From assembly GCA_039566865.1 (NCBI GenBank), contig CM076956.1, positions 5,777,511 to 5,841,510 on the forward strand: 64,000 bases of DNA, in the 5' to 3' direction. Below are positions 1-12,097 of the stretch, one piece after another. A program made the translations under genes and the position numbers. Numbering within the stretch: position 1 is the first letter of the stretch; each line of letters starts with the position of its first letter. The DNA comes from Aurelia coerulea. Lineage: Eukaryota > Cnidaria > Scyphozoa > Semaeostomeae > Ulmaridae. Below the pieces are notes generated by a model, which did no database searches, had not been told where the DNA came from, and saw only the letters and a list, made by a program, of their open reading frames with translations.

Positions 1-198
1 CCGCAATCATGGCAACCTTACGAGCACGACGAAAGGGGTTTCAGGAATCGCACCAAGTTTAAAGTTGCATCGATGGTAACACAGCATTACGTGATTTCTA
101 TAGAATGAAATCGAGGGGTGACAAGGATCGGGAAACTGAGGCAACAGCTTTCAGCACCATTCAGAAAATGCACGCCATATCTCACCCAGAGAGTTATG

Positions 199-206
199 TA
201 TATAAG
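199..206 (+). promoter_or_regulatory. TATA box of IL-17-like gene 1
   Basis: TATATAAG lies 118 bases upstream of the predicted start codon at 317. It would place transcription start near 230 and give a 5' UTR of about 85 bases. Inferred from motif and position only. Confidence 0.5.
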
Positions 207-316
207 GCAGGTTTTAAGATGCAAAACATCATACAGTTTGAGCTTAGACAAGAACAAAGATACTCTCTTCAAACACAAAGAAACAAAGAGAAAAGGTAGA
301 ATAAACACCAAAGAAG

Positions 317-2725
317 ATGAATTCTCTATTTGGAACATTGTGCAAAGCTATGGTAAGTATATGCACCTAGACTTCCCTCTCATGTGAGGTACTTTTTAAT
401 AGTATGTAAGCGAAGCATGTCGTACATTAGGAACAGACAAAACAACTTCCACCATAGGCTTTTTTATCTATAGCTGCAAATCAACTCAATGATATTCGCT
501 GCCGTAGACAAATGCTTAAAGGGGCAGTACAAGATTTTTGTAAACATTCGGAAAGTGCGGGACAACCAGCGCACGTGACAAACGACTTGGGTTTTTAATG
601 GCAGCTAGTTTCATCGCAACTTCTACGTAAGTTTCATTGCAGTGTTTCCTTGTCTATCTATGTCTATGAAATGTGATGGAACTTTTGATACCCAATAAAA
701 CTTTCAAATATTCGGCGTTAGAAAAATAGAAGCAATCCTCCACCAAAGCTTCGATCACCAAGATTGTCGCAGATACTTTGGATTACTATTCTCTGTGCAA
801 AATCACCATTAGCTATGTCGTGTTTAGCCTGAACACATTCGACGATTTAACACGCAGCGCCACGCAGAGAGGACGGGTTATAGATTGTAAAAGTTCAGGC
901 GTTTGAAAAATCGTAGTACTTAGAGTATTGGATGGATTTGAATGAATTGGATGGATTTGAATGAATTGGATGGATTTGAATGAATCAAACTTCACTTGAA
1001 AGCAGAAAAACTGAATTATTTTGGAGATTTTTCTCGCATTCTTACTTATGATAAAAGAAAATGGATAAATTCGACTTTACGAAAATTGGTTTGTTGCAAA
1101 ATGGCTGAAAAAGGGCCTAAACACTCGATCAAATCATAAGCATTAAATGTACCTTGTATATGTATAAAGTATGCAATAAAAACAAGGTATATCTTGTAAA
1201 GATATAAAGTATGTAATAAAAACAAGGTGTATCTTGTATATTTATGAAGTATGTAATAAATAAAATCCATGTTCTAATGCAGTTAATATCACATCCTAGG
1301 TTTTGAGCCTAATCATGTCATCCTTGGTGGAACAAATCTCAGGATTTCCAATCATTCTACGAAGAAAATCTGCAACAAATGCAACGAGAATAATGAAAGT
1401 TTCCAGCACTGCAGAAATACAAAATGAGATCAATAAGACCTTTCCAAAAATGTTGTCATCCAGCCTAAACCCTTATGAGTATTTGAGACAACAAGGCCAT
1501 GGAAATGTTACCGGACTGGACATTCTGCCTCATCTTTTCTTGGATCAAATACCAGGTATGTTGAATTTTGGTACAATCGAAGTTTTTAAGCAGTAAGACC
1601 TTGTTATTTTATCCGTCAAAAATTTTATCGAGATATAATACAGATTAGTCTACCTAAAACTACTTGTTTGTTAGAGTAATCTACCTACTAAACATGACAT
1701 TGCAAGCAAAAGGCGCTTTGTTGCTTGACCATGGCTGACTGTACTTATTGCGACGAGTCCCAGTAATCGCCATTCAAAACGAGACTACTACACTCCGGCA
1801 GCCTTTCAATAGCGATAACTACGGCCATATAATCAGTCTAATGGCTGAAGTGAAACAGAATTTACGAATAAAAAGAAAATACAACAGGGGACTTGGTGGT
1901 TGCATGGCATGTAACTAAGACTTTATCATAGGTGTCCTTGATAAATTTTGATAAACTGTGACATTTGTTTTTATGAAAAATTAACAAACTCTGCAAGAAA
2001 ATTTTACAGTAAAAATTGCGCCAAGAGTTAAGAGACCTTACTACCAAGCCAAGAGTCAGCCTTCTTTAGAAAATGAATTTTCTCGCTAAATTGATACCTG
2101 AGATAAAGTGAATAACCAGAGTTAAAAGATTAGATCTCATGGGTCTATGAATAGCCTATCTTATTGGGTTGTTGGTGGCTCCAGTCCCCGTGCTGCCGAA
2201 CCTGTCACGTCGAGAGTCGACAACTCTCTGCAATTCCAGGCGAAAAGAACCACAAAGTGTGGTCACATCGAGAAGAAGGACCAGAACACTGCTTCGATAA
2301 GCTTAGCTTCACGGTGTCCTGAAAATTGCCTGCGAATGCTTGTTAGGAATACAGAAAAAATGCAGAAAAACTCAGATTAATCACGTTAAATAAGAAAGGA
2401 TCTCTCTCTCTCTCTCGTAGCACGAAGAACAAGACGCAGACGTAGTGTTAGTTATCAACAAGCAACATCACAACAAGACGATTCTTGTCCAGTTTCCTGG
2501 GTTGTCAACATGGAGGCAAATAGATTGCCTGTTCGTATCCAGAAAGCAATTTGCAATGGCCCTGGTACTTCATGTAAATCAAGCGAGGGACTCCCTTCAT
2601 GTGAAGAAGTAAAATTCCCTTTCACAGTTTCCAGATTTCTTGGCATGGATTCCAAGGGGGCACAAATATGGCAGACTCAAGAGCAGCTGATACCAGTAGC
2701 TTGTACATGTGCAGGTACCTTGTGA
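317..2725 (+). CDS. IL17-like: IL-17-like cytokine precursor, gene 1 (three exons)
   Basis: Predicted secreted cystine-knot cytokine of the interleukin-17 family. Coding exons are 317-352, 1300-1555 and 2421-2725; phases 0 and 1 match at both joins, donors are GTAAGT (353) and GTATGT (1556), acceptors end in TAG. The product is 198 aa. Exon 1 (12 codons) joined to the start of exon 2 gives a hydrophobic signal peptide. Exon 2 holds the propeptide with N-x-T/S sites. Exon 3 opens with a polybasic stretch RRTRRRRS, a likely furin site, then the IL-17 fold: CPVSW, a conserved R-L-P-x-R-I-Q-K-A-x-C segment, and a terminal VACTC, with six cysteines in all. It aligns along its length with the minus-strand gene at 14.8 kb. 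The signal peptide exon is inferred from phase and splice sites only. The intron 2 acceptor tract is a pure TC microsatellite (2401-2416). Confidence 0.88.
927..983. repeat. Minisatellite, 19-bp unit x 3
   Basis: Three head-to-tail copies of a unit reading ATTGGATGGATTTGAATGA, effectively identical, in intron 1 of IL-17-like gene 1. Confidence 0.85.
1149..1266. repeat. Minisatellite, about 41-bp unit x 3
   Basis: Nearly three copies of an AT-rich unit containing ACAAGGTATATCTTGTA and AAAGTATGTAATAAAA, in intron 1 and ending about 35 bases upstream of exon 2 of IL-17-like gene 1. Copies differ at a few bases. Confidence 0.8.
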
Positions 2726-3101
2726 AAAGTCTTTGAACTAAATTATATATCTAAAGAATAGTGTTTATAGTATAGTTTTTATATCTATGACAAGGAACGT
2801 TGAGCGTTCCTTTGACCTATTTTGAGCCATCTCGAAGCTTGGTTTATCTTAGCAGGGCTAAGGTCTTTTATATCTGTAAAGGAATCCATGAAAGTAATGA
2901 CCCCTCTGGTAGGGCTCTTCAAAAATTGCTATACCGTCTGTCTTAAAGCTCCAGCCGTTCCGCGAACTTAGACGCATGAAACAATTTGAAGCATAAACAT
3001 AGCAAAAGTAAACAGCTCCCGTTACAAAGCAAACATCTTCCATTTTCAAACTACACAATAAAACAAAGGCATCAAGTTTTTGAAAAGATTGCATAAACGG
3101 G
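2726..3101. other. 3' flank of IL-17-like gene 1
   Basis: AT-rich sequence following the stop codon, probably 3' UTR and flank. No further coding exon recognised; contains the AATAAA at 3057. Confidence 0.4.
3057..3062 (+). promoter_or_regulatory. Possible polyadenylation signal of IL-17-like gene 1
   Basis: AATAAA, about 330 bases after the stop codon and just before a MITE that begins at 3102. It is the first canonical hexamer I noticed downstream of the stop; such hexamers are common in AT-rich DNA, so support is weak. Confidence 0.3.
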
Positions 3102-3521
3102 TACAGTAAAAACCCGTACATACGAACCTAAGATTTTGAACTCAGCCTGTTTAGGTTCTTGTGCTATGAGGCACATCCAGTAATCAGGGTGTAGGTTCTT
3201 AACATAGGAAAATGTGTGAATCTAAATCTTTGCAAAATCTATTTACATTCTTGGCCCTATCCACTTCAACTCAAGCTTCCCCAGTTACCCCTGCAGGCCC
3301 TCCCTATCAGAGTTCTGTAAGGAATGTTTTGGAGTTCACAAAAGAGGTTGATTGGCAAACATATTGTATTTATTTCCCAATGGATGAATGAAACGCTTTA
3401 TTAAGAACCTAGTTAAGAAGAATCAGCCTGAAATGGTTCTTATTTATTGGGTACAAAATATAATATTTCAGGCTGTATGTCCTTAATAGATGAAGGTTCT
3501 TATGTGCGGGTTTTTACTGTA
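3102..3521. mobile_element. MITE with TACAGTAAAAACCCG terminal inverted repeats
   Basis: The left end TACAGTAAAAACCCG and the right end CGGGTTTTTACTGTA are inverted copies; both are followed inward by a 'tac/ata-t-a-c-g-aacc' style segment (GAACCT left, AGGTTCTTATG right). No coding content. Related ends with CGTATAAGAACCT occur at 14,668-14,813. Confidence 0.75.
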
Positions 3522-3884
3522 ATGCATCTTTCGTTTGATGACAATCGGTGATATCTTGATTACATTCAGAATCCAAGCCTCTTCTATTTTTCAACCAGTT
3601 CCGAGGTTGTGACGCTAATTCTATAGCGTTACAATTTGTGAAAAACCTGTGACAGATTACTGTAGGGAACAGTGCTATATAGCCAATTTGAATGTGTTGG
3701 TCCTTTTAAAATTCATTCTTACTGCCTAGTTTCATTATACAAAATCAATTGCCAAAATCGATTGGCGTATCAAAATAGCATCCATATATATATGTGTATA
3801 TATGTACCTCTCACTTCTTGACACAATATAGTTAGATATATTTATATTTATTGCATTAACTTGTAATAACATGATATGCTACAG

Positions 3885-4601
3885 ACCTTTTAGCTATTCT
3901 AAAAAGGAATCTGGATCGAACAATATTTTTATACATTCTGTATCGGGTGCCCAAAAATAAGTACTCCTGTTTAAAAAATCACCAAAAATTGATCATCGAG
4001 CCTTTCATAAATTTTCTTTTTGAATTGCTTTTTCAAAAACCCAAAAATATTCACTGATGATAAAAGGTCTGCTTTTGGCGTAGCAAGGTAGAAAAATTAC
4101 ACGTTCAAAAACCTTATTTTGAGCTATAGTTTTCAAGCAAAATACTCAATCTTGCCTTAGAGTCACATTTTTCAGATTTTTTATCATCATTGAAGTCTCC
4201 AATGATTTCTGTCATTTATGACAAAACTAAAAGTTTTACATGCACAAAGAAATTGATCTGGCAATCATCAGTGCTTTTTTGCAGTATGATTTAAAACCAG
4301 GTAGCCCTAAAAAGAGCTAAACTTGCTATTTTTTTAACTAATTACAAGATCAGCAATGTCTTGGAAAATAATTTGGTCCTTGATCTTTGATAAAAAAATA
4401 AAATTGAAGATCTGCTGTGTAATCAAATTTTGGTGATTTTTCAAACGGGGGTACTTTTTTGGGACACCCGGTAGAATTTTCGAATGTGCATAAAAATGAC
4501 AGAACCTCCACTGTTACTCAATCGAATCTCTCATATAAAAATGATAAATATCGCTCGATTCAGACTCTTTTTCGGAATAGCTAAAAGATTTATTAAGAGA
4601 T
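3885..4601. mobile_element. MITE family CTTTTAGCTATTC, interrupted by a second MITE
   Basis: Inverted ends read CTTTTAGCTATTCTAAAAAG on the left (near 3887) and CGGAATAGCTAAAAG on the right (near 4573). The copy is split by the TA-flanked MITE at 3943-4471. A second, uninterrupted copy lies at about 14,518-14,622. Confidence 0.6.
3943..4471. mobile_element. Tc1/mariner-type MITE, copy 1
   Basis: About 530 bp with inverted ends CGGGTGTCCCAAAAA and TTTTTTGGGACACCCGG, flanked by TA on each side, which is the Tc1/mariner target duplication. Interior is AT-rich and non-coding. Other copies lie at 10,677-11,221 and 34,969-35,514, with end fragments at 36,119-36,229, near 46,345 and near 59,112. 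Confidence 0.8.
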
Positions 4602-5764
4602 CTATAACGTCAAAGAGATAGGTTCATTACAAAGTCACAGTTATCGCTATTGAGAGATTGATGCAAACAATTCAATTGAAAGAAAATAAAAAAGGAAAGA
4701 AATGTTGTTGTCATTACGATAGCTGGGACAATGCAGTGAGTCTAGTTAAAAATATTGTAAAGTATTCATTATTTAACAGTAGCTGTAAGCAAAGATTGTG
4801 TACAACAACATGATGTGTATAAAAGATTATTGAACATTTATCTGCAGTGCAGGTCCTGAAATATATTTATTTATTATAAAACAACTGTTTTCAAAATCAT
4901 TTCGATTAATCTTTGAGTCCTATTCTTAAGTCGATCAATCACTAATCGAGCACAAAAATTGGTGGACAATTGTGATTGAAGATTCATGAAACTGAAGCAG
5001 CAATCACGAAACACACCTTGATAGTGAAAATAATTTTCATTATGGAACTGATAATTATTTCTTAATTTGAAGTGGATATAAGTCAAGCTGAAAATTCGAA
5101 AAATAACCACGATTTCAAAGTGCTCTCTCTGGGATTACGGCAGCTTACCTAAAGTTCTCGTACAGCAATTTATCTGAGAGAAATAGGAAACAGCATACAC
5201 CATTAATTTGGGAGTTTCGCCAAGATTCCATGCTAGCGCCTAAGCTTGTACGTTTTCTCACTACCAACGCAGCGATTTTGGCGTCCGTTGCTGGCGCAAA
5301 GATGTGGATTCGAATATTGTTCACATCTTTCTTCTCAACTTTGGCCTCAAGTTCTTGCAACTTCAAACAACAAAATCGCACCAGCCCCCCCCCCCTTTTC
5401 AAAGAGATCACATAGCATGACGTCATCCATATCCCTCACAGCAAATAGTGTAGGTGGGGGAAGCGACGCCGGCTTTCTGGATAAAGAGATGAACAAAGTC
5501 TGGATAGAACGTTGAATAAAGTCTTTGATTTGTATGTGATGTCATATAAATTATCTAACATCACGGAAGGAAGCGACCTTTTGCGTCAGTCCACCTTCAA
5601 GTTCCTTCAAACAAAATTTACGCACAAAGGGTATTTTACCCTCCTCTGCAGAAGTCACCGAGAGTACGACCAGTCTGGGTAGTTGATGTCATTTCCAATA
5701 AAGGGTCTGGAACACACAAACTGATGTCAGTTGACTGCGAGGACAACAGCTAAGCATACAAGTG
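4602..5764. other. Intergenic, no gene recognised
   Basis: AT-rich sequence with a C-rich run near 5387-5396. Overlapping short ORFs on both strands at 5145-5515 have no recognisable domain and look like chance. Confidence 0.4.
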
Positions 5765-6877
5765 AAATCTTTCAATAGGGCATAGGGAAACCCGCAAACC
5801 TTTCGATTTCACGCTAATTAGCCAATGATACCGTCGTATTCTAATCACATGACTGAAAATAAGGCTTTTGAGACAACTTTTCGAGTACCTTCACGAAAAT
5901 AAAAATGGATATTCGACTACTAAAGATGCAGAGCTGGTTTTACCACGAATCTATTCTACAGGCCCCACTCCATATTTATTTTTCTGCATTTGGTTAAAAT
6001 CTCATCAGGGATCGGCGTTACATCGAATTTCATTCCTTCGAAAATTGCCCTATGCTCGAGAATTTTTCAGGAACGCTTTAAATAAGATATAGCTCTCAAA
6101 TTTTCACATGTTAGGTGAATTATGTCCAGGAATAACATGGAAATATTTGTTTGTGTGATTATCGAAAATCATTTACGAATTAAAGCTATTTGCTACCAAG
6201 AAAGCTAATGGGCGTACCTTCACCCGCAACAGAATCCCAGTAATCGGCATTAAATCAGCCTCTTTCGCAGTAATAACCAGTGGATACATTTACCAATAAT
6301 ATCACTACAAATCCAACTTTTTTCCACCATTTTATCATTGATAATTTCAACAAAATGTGATAAAATTTGACAGCCTCTGCAGAAACCGTCCAACTGCCAT
6401 CGATTCAAAGTTTTCTTTCTGGAGCGGGTGAAGGTAGCAATTTCTTGGTAGCAAATAGCTTTAATTCGCAAATGATTTTCGATAATCACACAACCAAATA
6501 TTTTCATGTTATTCCTGGACATAATTCACGTAACATGTGAAATGTTGAAAGCTATATCTTATTTGTAGCGTTCCTGAAAAAGTCTCGAACATAGGCCAAT
6601 TTTTGAAGGAATGAAATTCGATGTAACGCCGATCCCTGATGAGATTTTAACCAAATGCAGAATAAAAAATATGGAGTGGGGCCTGTATAATCGATTCGTA
6701 GTAAAAGCAGCTCTGTATCTTTATCAGTCGAATATCCATTTTTATTTTCGTGAAAGTACTCGAAAAGTTGTCTCAAAAACCTTATTTTCAGTCATCAGAA
6801 TCCGACGATATCATTGGATAATGAGCGTGAAATCGGAAGGTTTGCGGGTTTCCCTATGCCCTGTTGAAAGATTTGAT
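5765..6877. mobile_element. Foldback element, about 1.1 kb
   Basis: Long inverted repeat. The left end AATAGGGCATAGGGAAACCC is matched by GGGTTTCCCTATGCCCTGTT at the right end, and arms of roughly 430 bp mirror each other, so the same 74-codon reading frame appears on + (5868-6092) and - (6552-6776). That ORF pair is a consequence of the inverted repeat, not two genes. A partial end of the same family (ACAGGGCATAGGGAAA) recurs at about 6991. Confidence 0.8.
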
Positions 6878-6989
6878 TTGTATGCTAATAGAACTGAAAA
6901 CATGGCCTACTTTTTGCATTTATCAAATTTAAGACCTCCCAAAGGAATAACACGTGCTACAGCATTTAAGAGCCATTGCTGTACGGCAG

Positions 6990-9434
6990 AAACAGGGCAT
7001 AGGGAAATTGGTCGCGATCTCAGGCTTGTTTTGAACGTTTCTTCAAGGGGCTTTCTCTTGAAAATCCCTTATAATTAATTTCCAAGCGGGGTGGCTGAGT
7101 GGCCGATTTCAGTTAGGTAAATTCTAAAACATACTTGAACATGTCCACTATTGAATAATATACTTGCCAATATTATTGCCCTTAACCCTATTTTGGTCAG
7201 GGGGATTTGCCCCCCCCCCCCCTCCCCCTAGTAGATTTCCTATAACTCTGCAACGCGGTAAAGTTTCATTGAAATAGTTTGACATATGAGGGGGAGGGAG
7301 ACATTTTTCCGGGACTGACCCTGTCAAAATCGCAAATTCTCGAATCACAATTTTCGCGAAAAAGGATGCAAAATTGCAGTATTTGGCAAATTTCTTCTGC
7401 ACCGCCATTCGATGTAGTATTTCATTATAATCCTCATGTTTGCATGGAAGTTGTGCTCGAAATTTGACTTATAACATTTTTCCTGATTTTGGCCAATTTT
7501 CTTGACAGCACAAAGAAAAATGCTGATATGAGCAATAATAAGGGCTAATTTGAATTAATCGTTAAAATTTTAATAAGTACATGCCTGGAGCTATTAGCAC
7601 ACCAAATTTGGTTGCTCTACCAATGACCAGTCAAGAGTTTGGTGACTTCTTTGCCTCCAGACCAAAATAGGACGTGTCCGATTGCCCGACCACTATAGGG
7701 GTTAAGCCAACAGGTTACCTCGTGAAAAATATCGAGCTTTTTATTATTCCCATTTTGGGTCCCAGCAATGAAAGTTGTCGACTTTTCACGATCAAAATAC
7801 TACACAGAGCACTTGTTTCCTGCAGTTCGCCAAGTTCTCTCTGGCCTCTTGTTGTTGTTGGTCTGCGTTTCATTACGGGAGAAAATAAGAGCATACAAAC
7901 AACACAACAACAGAGAAACTTCTTCGACGAAGTATGGGCACAACCACCTCAAAAAATTGGCGGGCAAGGATTCGATCTCTTACCATTGTACAGGTTGGCC
8001 GCAACACACAAGCACTGTCGGCTCCAATACACTGATAATGTGCCGAGACCCAACGGTCCTAACTTCAAATTTCACAGCCCTGTCAGTCTCATAACCAAGA
8101 CCATACAGCTTTGCCCAGACACGTCACGAAATTCCGGTTTCGATAAAGTAGGTGGGGCGGCCTAATGTTCTTAGAAATTACTTGGAACCGCCGAAACGAG
8201 AGTCCACATGATGGGTGGCTACAGCAACAATGCAGAAATCAGAGCTCTGCTGCTTATCAACGAAGACCTGCTAAATCTAAACCTGAGCATTACTCATGTC
8301 ACAGAGGGGGTATACCTCGGCTAATTGATTATATCACACGGGGGTCGTGTTATAGTAAAATTGAGCAAATAACAACTAGGATCTCTTTGGAAGATAGAGG
8401 CCCTGGTCAAGATCGATGCTTTGCGGCCCTCGGCTATTATCAAGATAATGTACGATTCCAGCGCTCTGGCTAGCTAACGGTTGGTTGGCGAAGCGGTAGT
8501 CTTGTACACGTAGGCTATAGTCTTGTGCTCCTTTCACGCACTCGACCCGAGTTAGAAACCTGGTCAGTTCCTTTTTATTATTTCTTTTTAAGTTTATGCT
8601 GGTTCTGCTAGTGCAATCTAGTATCAACATCATATTCGGAGGAATGGAAGCCGTTGATATCCTGTTTGAAAGAAACCACACAGGTCAATTCAAAAAATAA
8701 AGAACTACGAATAATACGATACCCTGGTGGTTTCAGAGTTCATAAACCGTTGCAATTCGTTCGTTCGATTCTCCATTTCATTAAAAATTCTTACTGTATG
8801 CTCTGAATTACTGTAACCCTTCTCCATCCCTTTTACTGCGAGCAGCCATATTAGTTCTGAACATCAGAAACTCAAGAACACAGGGTATCGAGGGCGAATT
8901 ATGCGCGCAAAGCATCGATGTTGACCAGGGCTCTTTAAATTGCGAGGGCATTTAGTATGGAGAAAACAATATGAATTACACTCATTTTTTATGAGAAAAG
9001 GTCTGGGGCTAGTGTGGTAGCTAGAAAAAGGTCTGGGGGTGGTAGCTCTTAAATGATCGACCGCTTGTGTGGATGTATTGTAGGGCGAGTAAACTGAAGT
9101 ATATTTCTGTTGATGTCATTTGGGAGGTCTTTATCACCATACGATAAAAATTACGTGAAAACTTCATTTGAAAGATCGATACATCCAAATGGTCGTAGTA
9201 ATGCAAAAACTCCCATTCTCATGTGTGTTGAGAACCAATAGCTGCTACCTTGAGCTGCTACGGGCCTGCAAAAGCATCTTAAAGTGCCATGTTCACCCAG
9301 GGTCCTCTGCAGGCACGCTACAACTTCAGATTGTCTGAAATCAAATTTGGCCTAAATCCTACTACAGATCCACAGTGTAGCAGTCGAATTGATAGAACAT
9401 TTCAACTGAAGTAAAACTTTGCTATCAGTTCAAC
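6990..9434. other. Intergenic, no gene recognised
   Basis: Contains a C-rich run at 7209-7226 and short overlapping ORFs on both strands (7674-8681) with no recognisable motif and no supporting splice pattern. Nothing functional seen. Confidence 0.4.
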
Positions 9435-10244
9435 TACACGTATTTTTTTATAAGAAACTAAGAATTTGGGCCAGTACTGAAAGTTTCTTAAAATCATCAG
9501 ATTTTCAGTACTCAGAGTTTCTTACGAGTTTCTTAGAGGTTCCATAACAATATTCATGTTCACTACCTGTGCCCTCGTGAACATTCCAAAACGATGTCTT
9601 TTAAGTCTTTCCAATGTTTAGACATTACACGTTTATTTTTATAAGAAACTTGTATCAGCACTTGGTACTAAAAGTTTCTTAATTTCGCATGAAAATTTCG
9701 GTGTTTTAGTAGTAAAAGTTTCTTAATTAGTTTCTTATTTTTTTGGGCCTAAAATTGCGGTATTGTTCGAAGTTGAGCCTTTTTCTCGAGAAAGGGCTTC
9801 CATTTTGCATTGACATTGTCATCAAAAAGAAGCCATGCACATCAAGGCAAAAAGTTACCAATTTTGCAGTTAAAAGTCAAGAAAAGACGAATGTACCTTT
9901 GTTAGAGAGACATAGAATAAGAGAGACATACAGAAATAAAGTTTTAGAGTTTCTTAACTGTTCTTGAGCGTAGTACTAGAGTTTCTTAAATTTTTGGTCA
10001 TCGTAGTACTAGTTTCTTATTAACCAGTTTCTTATAAAAAAAAAAAACGTGTACTCAAGTACCTTACGAGTAATATGATACAGGAAACAAGTGAAAGTAG
10101 AGTAAAAATATGTGAAAGATTTCCTTTACCAAAATACATAGTTTCTTAACTTAGATCTTCCCAGTACTGGAGTTTCTTAATTTTTTGGCGATTTGAGAGT
10201 TGAGTTTCTTATGGGCAGTTTCTTATAAAAAGAAAATACGTGTA
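9435..10244. mobile_element. TTTCTTATAAAAA / TACACGT-ended repeat cluster
   Basis: Dispersed repeat whose ends read ACACGTATTTTTTTATAAGA on the left and TATAAAAAGAAAATACGTGT on the right, with many internal AGTTTCTTA/TTTCTTAT motifs. Several partial units seem to be nested (ends near 9629 and 10,046). The same family recurs at 18,648-19,085, 20,113-20,490 and 27,299-27,690. Confidence 0.65.
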
Positions 10245-10585
10245 TTGCATTGTGGATCCATGGTTTCTGTAATATTGTAAATAGTCATGTGACCTTATTA
10301 TCCCGCTGATATTGTAGTTGTTGTTGTGTACATTGTCAGTGGAGTTGTGTTATGCTATTTGCGAAGACCGCTCGTTATTTGTGTCTCCCTGAGCTACCAA
10401 AAATATAACATTGGCGAAGAGGATGAAAAATCGATAAATAGGTGTGACGAAGAAGAGCACCAAGTGGAGCAGCAAGTGCCAGCACCAGTGATACAAATGG
10501 CACAATCCGTACAGTTTCCACTAGGCCAAACTTGATTTTCCGGCAGTCTGAAATTTCAGCGTGCCTTGAAGGGACACTGGGTGAC

Positions 10586-11336
10586 CATGGGTGGTTATAC
10601 ACCACAGTTGAGCTTGATTCCCACAGCTTTTTTTCTTTTTCGGAGGAAAACATTATTTACTACTACGGAGCAGCTACCGGGTGTCCCAAAAAAGTACCCC
10701 TCTTTGAAAAATCACCAAAAATTGATTATCAAACCTTTGATAAAATTTTCTTTTTTAGTTGTTTTGTCAAAGATCCAAAAATATTCATAGATGATAAAAT
10801 GTTTGATTTTGATACAGCAAAGTAGAAAAACTACACGTTGAAAACCCTTATTTTGAGCCATACTTTTTAAGCTAAATACTCCATCTTACCTTCAAGTCAG
10901 AATTTTCAGATTTTTTATCATCATTGAAGTCTCCAATGATAATGCGCATTTCTTTCTGTCATTTATGACCAAACTAGAAGCTTTACATGCACAATGAAAT
11001 TGATCTGGCAATCATCAGTGCTGTTTTGCAGCATGGTTCAAAACCAGGTAGCCCCAAAAAGAGCCACATTTGCCAATTTTGAAAGCAATTACAAAATCAG
11101 CTATGTCTGGGAATATAATTTGGTCCTTGATCTACTTGACAAAACAAGAAAATTGAAGATTGGTCGTGTAATCAAATTTTGGCGATTTTTCAAACGGGAG
11201 TACTTTTTTTGGAACACCCGGTAGCATAAGAGTTTCGTTATCTCATCTGCAGAACTATAGAAATTATTCCTTCGCAGGTACATATTAGTTGCAGCGCTCC
11301 TCCATAGAAGCAAACCAGCAGTGTCCAACTACCCAT
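10586..11336. mobile_element. hAT-type MITE (CATGGGT...ACCCAT) hosting a Tc1-type MITE
   Basis: Ends CATGGGTGGTTATACACC and CAGTGTCCAACTACCCAT are inverted copies. An exact 8-bp target duplication TGGGTGAC sits at 10,578-10,585 and 11,337-11,344, typical of hAT elements. The interior is interrupted by the TA-flanked MITE at 10,677-11,221. Other family members: 22,566-22,694, 25,578-25,854, 27,698-27,838, 31,634-31,804. Confidence 0.82.
10677..11221. mobile_element. Tc1/mariner-type MITE, copy 2 (nested)
   Basis: Starts CCGGGTGTCCCAAAAAAGTA and ends TACTTTTTTTGGAACACCCG plus G, with TA on both flanks. It closely resembles the copies at 3943 and 34,969 and lies inside a hAT-type MITE, so it inserted later. 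Confidence 0.85.
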
Positions 11337-11351
11337 TGGGTGACAATGGCT

Positions 11352-12097
11352 CTCAACCTCGTCCCAAGCGCGCGCCTTTTTGTCATATTATGTCCCAACC
11401 TCGTCCCAAGCGCCTTTTTGTCATATTATGTCCCAACCTCGTCCCTAGACTTATGACGATGAGTCCCTTGTATCCCTGCAGTACCTTGCTCACAGGGACT
11501 CATAATGAAACAGTTAAAAACCTGACCCTATCTTCTGCATTCGATTGATCGAATCTGGATCGAACGACTGCTTCGGCTCTGCTCAACGGTCACTCCTCAG
11601 AGAGGAAATGTGATAGAAACCACGGTAAGCAGACACTTAATCAACAAAACTTGGTATTTATCTGAAGAAGAAAGTTCACTTTACCTGGTGAGTGCAAAAT
11701 AAGTCTTCTAATGCTGCAATTTAAGACCTAAACATACCAGAGAAATCTTCAAGTACCTGCCGCAGCAACTTCCTTCAATTTAGTAAGCTGCGTCAATCGA
11801 ATTGAAGATTCGAAACTTATTGTTCTTCGCCAAATCTCGCATTCTGATTGGTATGCTAGGAATCCCAGCATATTAGGCCTAATAGGGTCAGGTTTTTCAG
11901 AGTAATATTACGAGTCTCTGTTGACTGAAGCGCCATCTTGAAGTCAAAGAGCACAAGGAAACAAGAGACTCATCGTCATAAGTCTACCTCGTCCCCAGGG
12001 CCTTTTCTCATATTGGGACAGAGACGAAAAGACAAAAGGCCCTGGGGAAGAGGTTGATTCTGTCCCAATATGAAAAAGGCCCTGCGGACGAGGTTGA
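11352..12097. mobile_element. CCTCGTCCC element with nested 541-bp element
   Basis: Outer sequence contains repeats of CAACCTCGTCCCAAGCGC with CCTTTTTGTCATATTATG (about 37-bp unit, 11,354-11,446) and an inverted part at 11,988-12,095 with GGGCCTTTTCTCATATTGGG. It is split by the element at 11,446-11,986. A fragment of the outer family occurs near 50,090 (CCTCGTCCCCGGAGCC). Confidence 0.6.
11446..11986. mobile_element. MITE with 9-bp target duplication (TAGACTTATGACGATGAG), copy 1
   Basis: 541 bp. The left end TAGACTTATGACGATGAGTC is inverted at the right end (GACTCATCGTCATAAGTCTA). The flanks CCTCGTCCC at 11,437-11,445 and 11,987-11,995 are an exact 9-bp target duplication, which points to a Mutator-like (MULE) mover. 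A closely similar copy with its own 9-bp duplication is at 59,362-59,913. Non-coding. Confidence 0.85.

Noticed and set aside
5868..6776. Two related 74-codon ORFs on opposite strands
   Set aside because: Explained by the inverted arms of the 5765-6877 element; no domain recognised.
7083..7120. tRNA-like box A (TGGCTGAGTGG)
   Set aside because: No box B at the right distance and no acceptor pairing; at most a short SINE scrap.
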